A stretch of DNA of 46,219 nt, from NCBI GenBank assembly GCA_964487155.1, contig CAZAQB010000006.1, positions 1 to 46,219 of the forward strand, given 5' to 3'. Position numbers and translations under genes: made by a program. This document shows positions 41,019-46,219 of the stretch, in pieces; positions within the stretch are counted from its first letter, which is position 1, and each line of letters starts with the position of its first letter. This stretch comes from CAZAQB01 sp964487155 (lineage in GTDB: Bacteria; Pseudomonadota; Gammaproteobacteria; Nitrococcales; Nitrococcaceae). Under the pieces are notes generated by a model. That model did not search any database. It worked only from the letters and a program-made list of their open reading frames with translations, and was not told the DNA's origin.

Positions 41019-42041
41019 GTGGAGATCCAGAGCGCCATCCGGGCCGTGATGGACGGCCAGGATCTGAGCGGCCCGCAGATGGAGGCGGTGATGCGCACCA
41101 TCATGACGGGGGAGGCCACGCCGGCTCAGATCGGCGGCTTCCTGGTGGGGCTGCACATGAAGGGCGAGACGGTGGAGGAGATCGCCGCCGCCGCCGCCGT
41201 GATGCGGGAACTGGCCACCGCGGTGGAGGTGCAGGGCCCGCACCTGGTGGACACCTGCGGCACCGGCGGTGACGCCAAGGGCACCTTCAACGTTTCCACG
41301 GCGGTGGCCTTCGTGGTGGCCGCCGCCGGCGGGAGGGTGGCGAAGCACGGCAACCGCTCGGTGTCCAGCGCCTCCGGCAGCGCCGATGTCCTGGAGGCGG
41401 CCGGCGCCAGTCTGGACCTCAGCGCCGCCCAGGTGGGGGAGTGCATCCGGCGGGTGGGCGTGGGCTTCCTGTTCGCGCCCCGCCATCACGGCGCCATGAA
41501 GCACGCCATCGGCCCGCGCCGGGAGATGGGGGTGCGCACGCTGTTCAACCTGCTGGGTCCGCTGACCAATCCGGCCGCTGCCCCCCATCAGCTGCTGGGG
41601 GTGTTCAGCAGCGCCTGGGTTCGGCCCGTGGCGGAAGTGCTGCAGCGCCTGGGCAGCCGCCGGGTGCTGGTGGTGCACGCCGAAGACGGCCTGGACGAGA
41701 TCAGCATCGGCGCCCCCACCCGGGCCGCCGAACTGCGCGACGACACGGTGCGTGATCTGGTGATAACCCCGGAGCAGTTCGGTCTGGAGCCGGCGCCGCT
41801 GGAGGCCCTGCGGGTGGGCTCGGCGGCGGAGAGCCTGGAGATGATTCGCGGTGCATTCGCCGGCCGGCCCGGCCCGGCGGCGGACATCATCGCTCTCAAT
41901 GCCGGAGCCGCCCTCTACGTGGCGGAACTGGCGGATACCCTGGAATCGGGCGTGCGGCAGGCCCGGGAACTGCTTGCATCCGGCGCTGCCGCCGCAAAGC
42001 TCGATGAGTTCGTGGCTGTGACCCGGGAGTTGGCGGGCTGA
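41019..42041 (+). CDS. trpD: Anthranilate phosphoribosyltransferase
   Basis: A 340-residue enzyme that transfers phosphoribose from PRPP to anthranilate. It shows the PRPP loop VDTCGTGGDAKGTFNVST, AKHGNRSVSSASGSADVLE, FLFAPRHHGAMKHA and the NLLGPLTNPA segment. It starts with GTG at 41019 after GGAGAG, 30 bp from trpG. Its TGA shares a base with the trpC start (TGATG), giving translational coupling. Confidence 0.96.
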   Translation: MEIQSAIRAVMDGQDLSGPQMEAVMRTIMTGEATPAQIGGFLVGLHMKGETVEEIAAAAAVMRELATAVEVQGPHLVDTCGTGGDAKGTFNVSTAVAFVVAAAGGRVAKHGNRSVSSASGSADVLEAAGASLDLSAAQVGECIRRVGVGFLFAPRHHGAMKHAIGPRREMGVRTLFNLLGPLTNPAAAPHQLLGVFSSAWVRPVAEVLQRLGSRRVLVVHAEDGLDEISIGAPTRAAELRDDTVRDLVITPEQFGLEPAPLEALRVGSAAESLEMIRGAFAGRPGPAADIIALNAGAALYVAELADTLESGVRQARELLASGAAAAKLDEFVAVTRELAG

Positions 42042-42877
42042 TGAGGGAGACAACCGGTGGAAACGCCCCGGGGACGCTGGCCGAGACCCCGGATGTGCTG
42101 CGCAACATCCTGCGCCGCAAAGCGGAAATCGTCGCCGAGCGCAGCGAGCAGATCACCCTGCACGCCTTCGAAACCCGGGTGCGCCGGGCGCCGGCCCCCC
42201 GTGGCTTGCGGGCCGCCCTGGCCGCCAGGGTGGCAGCCGGGGGCGCGGCGGTGATCGCCGAGATCAAGCGGGCCTCCCCCTCCAAGGGGCTGCTGCGCGA
42301 GGACTTCCGGCCTGGTGACTTGGCAGCGAGCTACCGCCGCGGCGGCGCCACCGCTCTCTCGGTGCTGACCGACGAGGACTTCTTTCAGGGCGCCGACCGC
42401 CACCTGCAGGAGGCCCGGGAGGCCGGCCCGCTGCCGGTGCTGCGCAAGGACTTCCTCATCGATCCCTACCAGGTCTACGAGTCCCGGGCCCTGGGGGCCG
42501 ATGCGGTGCTGCTGATCGTCGCCGCCCTCGGCGATGATCGGCTCTTTGAGCTGCACCGTCTGGCAGGACGCCTGGGGATGGATGTGCTGGTGGAGGTGCA
42601 CGACGGCGACGAGCTGGAGCGGGCGCTGCGCCTGGACGCCGACCTGGTGGGCATCAACAACCGCGATCTGCGCAGCTTTGAAACCGACCTGGAAACCACG
42701 CTGGCACTGCGCCCGCGGGTGCCGGAGACCAGCCTGCTGGTGACCGAAAGCGGCATCGGCACGCCGGAGGAAGTGGCACTCATGCGGGACGCCGGCGTGC
42801 ACGCCTTCCTGGTGGGCGAGACGTTCATGCGGGCCGCGGACCCGGGTGAGAAGCTGGCGGAGCTGTTCGGCCGCTGA
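42041..42877 (+). CDS. trpC: Indole-3-glycerol-phosphate synthase
   Basis: A 278-residue TIM-barrel enzyme, the fourth step of the pathway. Motifs are IAEIKRASPSKG, ALSVLTDEDFFQG, VLRKDFLIDPYQVYE, LVEVHD, VGINNRDL and VTESGIGTPEEV. It is monofunctional (no TrpF domain). It overlaps the trpD stop by one base. It ends 21 bp from the convergent crp gene. trpF and trpBA are not in the window. Confidence 0.96.
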   Translation: MRETTGGNAPGTLAETPDVLRNILRRKAEIVAERSEQITLHAFETRVRRAPAPRGLRAALAARVAAGGAAVIAEIKRASPSKGLLREDFRPGDLAASYRRGGATALSVLTDEDFFQGADRHLQEAREAGPLPVLRKDFLIDPYQVYESRALGADAVLLIVAALGDDRLFELHRLAGRLGMDVLVEVHDGDELERALRLDADLVGINNRDLRSFETDLETTLALRPRVPETSLLVTESGIGTPEEVALMRDAGVHAFLVGETFMRAADPGEKLAELFGR

Positions 42878-42898
42878 CGGGCTCGGCGCGGCGGCGCC

Positions 42899-43537
42899 TC
42901 AGCGGGTGTTGAACACCACCATGGTCTTGCCGGCGACGGAGATCAGTCCCTGCTCCTCGAGGTCTTTCAGCACACGGCCCACCATCTCCCGGGAGCAGCC
43001 CACGATGCGCCCGAGCTCCTGGCGGGTGATGCGGATCTGCATGCCGTCCGGGTGGGTCATGGCGTCCGGTTCCCGGGTCAGGTCCAGCAGGGTCCGGGCG
43101 ATGCGTCCGGTGACGTCGAGGAAGGCCAGGTCCCGCACCTTCATGCTGGTCTTGCGCAGCCGGTCCGCCATCTGCCCCGCCAGGTGGAACATGATGCGCG
43201 GGTCGTGGTCCGCCACCTGGCGGAAGCGGCTGTAGCTGATTTCCGCCAGTTCGCAGTGGGTGCGGGTGCGAATCCATGCGCTGCGGGTGGCGGTCTGGCC
43301 GAACAGGCCCATCTCGCCGAAGAAGTCGCCAGCGTTGAGATAGGCCAGCACCAGCTCGTGGCCGCTTTCATCGTCCATCAGCACGCTCACCGAGCCCTCG
43401 ATGATGTAGTAGAGGGCGTCGGAGCGGTCTCCCGCATAGATCACCACAGTCTTCGGCGGGTACCGCCGACGGTGGCAGTGGCGCAGGAGATTGTCGATGG
43501 GGGGTTTGCTGGCGATTTCCCTAAGTGCCTGTACCAT
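42899..43537 (-). CDS. crp: cAMP receptor protein orthologue (CRP/Vfr)
   Basis: A 212-residue CRP-family regulator, matching Vfr (214) and CRP (210). The cyclic-nucleotide domain contains GEMGLFGQTATRSAWIRT, where the Arg-Ser pair that grips cAMP in CRP is kept. The helix-turn-helix reads RQELGRIVGCSREMVGRVL; its SRE--GR recognition residues are identical to CRP. It should therefore bind TGTGA-N6-TCACA sites, one of which occurs before mtrC. The ATG at 43537 was chosen by comparison with CRP/Vfr length; the frame is open further upstream. It is convergent to trpC and divergent from osmC, the same order as in Pseudomonas. Confidence 0.92.
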   Translation of the reverse strand: MVQALREIASKPPIDNLLRHCHRRRYPPKTVVIYAGDRSDALYYIIEGSVSVLMDDESGHELVLAYLNAGDFFGEMGLFGQTATRSAWIRTRTHCELAEISYSRFRQVADHDPRIMFHLAGQMADRLRKTSMKVRDLAFLDVTGRIARTLLDLTREPDAMTHPDGMQIRITRQELGRIVGCSREMVGRVLKDLEEQGLISVAGKTMVVFNTR

Positions 43538-43639
43538 TGCCACACCCGTGGTCTGCCGGAGGGCAGCCTTTCGCTTCGCTATAGGTAGTACATGTTGCGG
43601 CGCGAGGCAAGCAAAGAATTCATTATGTGTTCGGCACCC

Positions 43640-43669
43640 TTTCAATGGGATGCGGTTCAAGGCTAATAT
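43640..43669 (+). promoter_or_regulatory. Candidate osmC promoter
   Basis: TTTCAA (43640-43645) and TAATAT (43664-43669) are 18 bp apart, in an AT-rich patch (CTAATATATAGGG) of the crp-osmC gap. Transcription would begin near 43676, eleven bases before the terminator-like hairpin. Confidence 0.4.
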
Positions 43670-43686
43670 ATAGGGTTACTTAGCGC

Positions 43687-43723
43687 AAAAGGGTCTCCCG
43701 GCCTGGGCTCGGGAGATCCTTTT
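43687..43723. terminator. Terminator-like hairpin in the osmC leader
   Basis: AAAAGGGTCTCCCG (43687-43700) pairs with CGGGAGATCCTTTT (43710-43723) with one G-T wobble and a 9-base loop, and has T-runs on both strands. It is a strong bidirectional intrinsic terminator by appearance. It lies between the divergent crp and osmC genes, 20 bases before the osmC start, where no upstream gene needs termination. Confidence 0.65.
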
Positions 43724-43743
43724 CACGTTTCGGAGGCAGCTGC

Positions 43744-44181
43744 GTGCACGCCAGTGTTCGACTGATCGAGTCCGCCGATGGCATGGCTTTCGAGGGCACC
43801 ACCGAAGCCGGCCACCGGGTAGTCATGGGGATGGCCGGCGAGGTGGGTGGAGCCGATGCCGGCCCCCGCCCCATGGAGATGCTGCTGCTGGGGCTGGGAG
43901 GCTGTTCCGGCGTGGACGTGGTGCACATCCTGCGCCGGGGGCGCCATGCGGTGAGCGCCTGCGCGGTGGAGATCGAAGCACAGCGGGCCGAGCAGCCGCC
44001 GCAGGTGTTCGAGTCCATCCATCTGGTGTTCCACCTGCGCGGTGACGGACTCGGCCAGGCGGCGGCGGAGCGGGCCGTGCGCCTCTCGGCGGAGAAGTAC
44101 TGCTCGGCCTCCATCATGCTGGGGGCGAGCGCGCGGATCAGTCACGAGGTGCGGGTCGCTGATGCGGCCGCCCCCGCCTAG
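43744..44181 (+). CDS. OsmC/YhfA-family thiol peroxidase-like protein
   Basis: A 145-residue OsmC-fold protein. The blocks PRPMEMLLLGLGGCSGVDVVHILRR (with the first reactive Cys) in part and LSAEKYCSASIML (second Cys) are conserved. It is closest in form to the YhfA subgroup. OsmC and Ohr reduce organic hydroperoxides; activity of YhfA-type proteins is not well established. The GTG start at 43744 has GGAGG seven bases upstream. It lies between crp and speD, as in Pseudomonas. The terminator-like hairpin directly before its ribosome site may regulate it. Confidence 0.88.
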   Translation: MHASVRLIESADGMAFEGTTEAGHRVVMGMAGEVGGADAGPRPMEMLLLGLGGCSGVDVVHILRRGRHAVSACAVEIEAQRAEQPPQVFESIHLVFHLRGDGLGQAAAERAVRLSAEKYCSASIMLGASARISHEVRVADAAAPA

Positions 44182-44214
44182 CTATCAGGCCCTCAATCTG
44201 TGGAGGAAGGTGCG

Positions 44215-45006
44215 TTGGCGCAGTCGAGCAAGGTGAAGCTGTACGGGTTCAACAACCTGACCAAATCGCTCAGCTTCAACATCTACGACATCTGCTATGC
44301 GAACACGCCGGACCAGCGCCAAGCGTACATCGAGTACATCGACGAAGTGTACAACGCCGAGCGGCTCACCGAGATTCTCACCGGCGTGTCGGACATCATC
44401 GGCGCCACGGTGCTCAACATTGCCCGGCAGGACTACGAGCCCCAGGGAGCCAGCGTGACGGTGCTGATCGCCGAGGGGGATGAGGCGGCCGGCGCGGGTG
44501 ATGGCCCCCACTCGGAGACCGTGCTCGCCCACCTGGACAAGAGCCACATCACCGTGCATACCTACCCCGAGAGTCATCCCTACCGCGGTGTGAGTACCTT
44601 CCGGGCGGACATCGACGTGTCCACCTGCGGGCTGATCTCACCGCTGCGGGCGCTGAACTACCTGATCCACTCCTTCGACTCGGACATCGTCACCATGGAT
44701 TACCGGGTGCGCGGCTTCACCCGGGACGTGCAGGGCCGCAAGCATTTCATCGACCACGACATTACCTCCATCCAGGACTTCCTGGCGGGCGACGTGCTGG
44801 CCCGCTACCACACCCTGGATGTCAACGTGCTGCAGGAGAATATCTTCCACACCAAGATGATCCTCAAGCAATGGGATATCGACGACTACCTGTTCGGCGA
44901 GTCGCCGGAAGGGCTGAGCACCGAGGATCAGGAGCACATCCGTGCCCAGCTGCGCCACGAGATGATGGATATCTACTCCGGGCGCAACCTGCCGGAGCAG
45001 GGTTGA
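44215..45006 (+). CDS. speD: S-adenosylmethionine decarboxylase proenzyme
   Basis: A 263-residue proenzyme of the E. coli type. It makes decarboxylated SAM for spermidine synthesis and cleaves itself to form a pyruvoyl group. The cleavage site is HLDK/SHITVHTYPESHP, the Ser becoming the pyruvoyl. Other conserved blocks are YGFNNLTKSLSFNIYDICYA, FRADIDVSTCGLISPLRALNYL in part and DVNVLQENIFHTKM. The TTG at 44215 was chosen because GGAGGAAGG lies eight bases upstream and the protein then starts like E. coli SpeD; a GTG at 44200 sits on that ribosome site. The neighbour order osmC-speD-coq7 is conserved. Confidence 0.95.
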   Translation: MAQSSKVKLYGFNNLTKSLSFNIYDICYANTPDQRQAYIEYIDEVYNAERLTEILTGVSDIIGATVLNIARQDYEPQGASVTVLIAEGDEAAGAGDGPHSETVLAHLDKSHITVHTYPESHPYRGVSTFRADIDVSTCGLISPLRALNYLIHSFDSDIVTMDYRVRGFTRDVQGRKHFIDHDITSIQDFLAGDVLARYHTLDVNVLQENIFHTKMILKQWDIDDYLFGESPEGLSTEDQEHIRAQLRHEMMDIYSGRNLPEQG

Positions 45007-45040
45007 GGGGAAAGCCGGCAAGGGCGCGCCGCCCTGGGAT

Positions 45041-45122
45041 ATCGCGACTGAAGTCGCTCCTACAGCGGGCTTCGGCCGGCGCTAGCCGCAAGCCCCCCGG
45101 TAGGAGCGACTTCAGTCGCGAT
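45041..45122. repeat. Perfect 23-bp inverted pair of GTAGGAGCGAC REPs
   Basis: GTAGGAGCGACTTCAGTCGC followed by GAT is present on the plus strand at 45100-45122 and, exactly inverted, at 45041-45063, head to head with 36 bp between them. Each unit folds on its own (GCGACT/AGTCGC) and the pair can also fold together. This is a GTAG-type REP doublet of a family known from Pseudomonas and Xanthomonas relatives, in the gap between convergent speD and coq7. Confidence 0.85.
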
Positions 45123-45229
45123 TCATCATCCGACGGGTGTTCCGGCACCGCGGGTGAACGGGATGAAGTCGGCCGGCGGCGCTTCCCAGGCGCCTGTGCA
45201 GCCCCAACCTGCCCCGATCTAGCGGCCCC

Positions 45230-45871
45230 TCAGATCCACTGGGTGGAACCGGTCATGACCCTGGAGCCCAGCGCCATCGCCCGGCGCACCGGCGCGGGCA
45301 GCTCGGCGGCGCCTTCCTCCACCGCCCGGGTGGCATGGGAAGCCTCGTCGACGCGCATCTGCTCGAGGATGGCCCGGCCGCGCTCGTCCTGCCGCGGCAG
45401 GCGCAAAAGGTGCCCTTCCAGGTGGCGAACCACCTGGCGCTCGGTCTCCGCCAGGAAGCCCAGGCTCCAGCGGTCTCCGGCCAGTCCTGCAGCCGTTCCC
45501 AGTCCCAGCGACGCCGCATAGAACAGGGGATTGAGCAGGCTGGTACGCTCGCCCAGCTCCTCCAGCCGGGCCTCGCACCAGGCCAGGTGGTCGTTTTCCT
45601 CCCGTGCGGCTTCCTGCATGGCCTCCCGCAGGTGGGATTCGCGGGCAGTGAGGGCCTGGCCCTGGTAGAGGGCCTGGGCGCAGACCTCGCCGCAGTGGTT
45701 TACCCGCATCAGCCGCCCGGCGCTGCGCCGCTCGTGGTCGCTGAGCTCCGGGTCGTCAGTGCCGGCGGCGGGGTGGGGCCGGCCGGTGGTGGGTGGACGG
45801 CCGAACACAGTGCGCACGGCGCGGTCCAGGTGCACGATCAGGTGATCGGCGAGGCTCAACTGTCGATTCAT
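45230..45871 (-). CDS. coq7: Demethoxyubiquinone hydroxylase
   Basis: A 213-residue di-iron monooxygenase of ubiquinone synthesis. The metal-binding Glu/His set is visible in LMRVNHCGEVCAQALY, EENDHLAWCE, ETERQVVRHLEGHL and DEASHATRAV. This form replaces UbiF in Pseudomonas and many gammaproteobacteria. The length is typical. Ubiquinone as well as a possible menaquinone (MenA-like gene) would thus be made. It is convergent to speD and divergent from rplM. Confidence 0.94.
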   Translation of the reverse strand: MNRQLSLADHLIVHLDRAVRTVFGRPPTTGRPHPAAGTDDPELSDHERRSAGRLMRVNHCGEVCAQALYQGQALTARESHLREAMQEAAREENDHLAWCEARLEELGERTSLLNPLFYAASLGLGTAAGLAGDRWSLGFLAETERQVVRHLEGHLLRLPRQDERGRAILEQMRVDEASHATRAVEEGAAELPAPVRRAMALGSRVMTGSTQWI

Positions 45872-45946
45872 GGGCGTGGCGGCTCCGAACGGGGATACAC
45901 CCCCATTGTAACGAGTCGCGGGCGGTGCCTGGGCAGGGCCGTGCGC

Positions 45947-45975
45947 TTGTCGGGCCGGGAGGGATTGTGTAGTAT
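45947..45975 (+). promoter_or_regulatory. Promoter of rplM
   Basis: TTGTCG (45947-45952) and TAGTAT (45970-45975) are separated by exactly 17 bp. Transcription would begin about 45 bases before the rplM start. Confidence 0.6.
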
Positions 45976-46026
45976 CCTCGCCCTTCGCGAGACCGGCTGA
46001 CCAAGCGTTCGGAGAATTCAGGCGCC

Positions 46027-46219
46027 ATGAAGACCTTTAGCGCCAAACCCGCCGAAGTGAAGCGGGACTGGTACGTAGTGGATGCCACGGGCAAGACCCT
46101 GGGGCGGCTCGCCTCGCAGATCGCCTACCGGCTGCGTGGCAAGCACAAGCCCGAGTTCACGCCGCATGTGGACACCGGCGATTACATCGTGGTCATCAAC
46201 GCCGAGAAGGTGGGGGTCA
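46027..46219 (+). CDS. rplM: 50S ribosomal protein L13, N-terminal part
   Basis: The first 64 codons of rplM, cut by the window end. MKTFSAKPAEVKRDWYVVDA, TLGRLASQIAYRLRGKHKPEF and HVDTGDYIVVINAEKV in order are the conserved start of L13. It binds 23S rRNA early in large-subunit assembly. rpsI is expected next. The ATG at 46027 follows a good -10/-35 pair. Confidence 0.96.
   Translation, partial: MKTFSAKPAEVKRDWYVVDATGKTLGRLASQIAYRLRGKHKPEFTPHVDTGDYIVVINAEKVGV

Overview
This is a GC-rich window from a gammaproteobacterium. The flank order trpE / trpGDC / crp(vfr) / osmC / speD / coq7 / rplM is the arrangement known from Pseudomonas and relatives. The Isp-type [NiFe] hydrogenase resembles those of purple sulfur bacteria (Chromatiales such as Thiocapsa and Allochromatium), so a Chromatiales-like lineage is the best guess. 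That placement is inference; there is no rRNA in the window.

Layout. (1) 1-173: C-terminus of pyruvate kinase. (2) 509-7647: an extracellular electron-transfer locus. A dihaem cytochrome c4-like gene and a tetrahaem NapC/CymA-like gene read leftwards. Divergent from them is an operon of decahaem outer-surface lipoprotein (MtrC/OmcA family), decahaem periplasmic cytochrome (MtrA/DmsE family) and outer-membrane barrel (MtrB family). (3) 7891-9191: purC and a divergent CsoR/RcnR/FrmR-family repressor with a palindromic operator over both promoters. (4) 9272-17536: a putative light/photo-oxidative stress cluster. Photolyase and a LitR/CarH-like MerR regulator form one operon, SDR and NTF2-like genes a second, and an amine-oxidase-like flavoprotein, DUF1365, a CFA-type methyltransferase and an MFS carrier a third. 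The same TTGTACAA palindrome stands before the divergent pair and before the third operon. (5) 17677-22514: moaB, then a LuxR/LuxI quorum-sensing pair with a textbook lux box, an unknown small gene and a PAS-GGDEF-EAL protein. (6) 22615-23422: five copies of a structured repeat of about 97 bp. (7) 23648-28061: djlA, a CopD-like gene, rpe-gph-trpE. (8) 28062-40239: an interval separating trpE from trpGDC. It holds a six-gene Isp-type hydrogenase operon, several GTAG-type REP hairpins, a RatA-like gene, a small secreted protein, a UbiA/MenA-type prenyltransferase, lactate permease and glycerate kinase. (9) 40395-46219: trpGDC, crp, osmC, speD, coq7 and the start of rplM.

How it fits together. 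The hydrogenase (H2 to membrane electron carriers through Isp1/Isp2) and the NapC-c4-MtrCAB conduit (inner membrane to cell surface) could be two ends of one respiratory chain using extracellular acceptors or donors. This is inference. The mtrC promoter region carries a CRP-like and a Fur-like site, and a CRP orthologue with the cAMP-contact and DNA-reading residues lies in the window. The most unusual non-coding element is the five-unit repeat array downstream of the luxI operon. Its units share covarying hairpins and a C-rich segment resembling an anti-Shine-Dalgarno motif.
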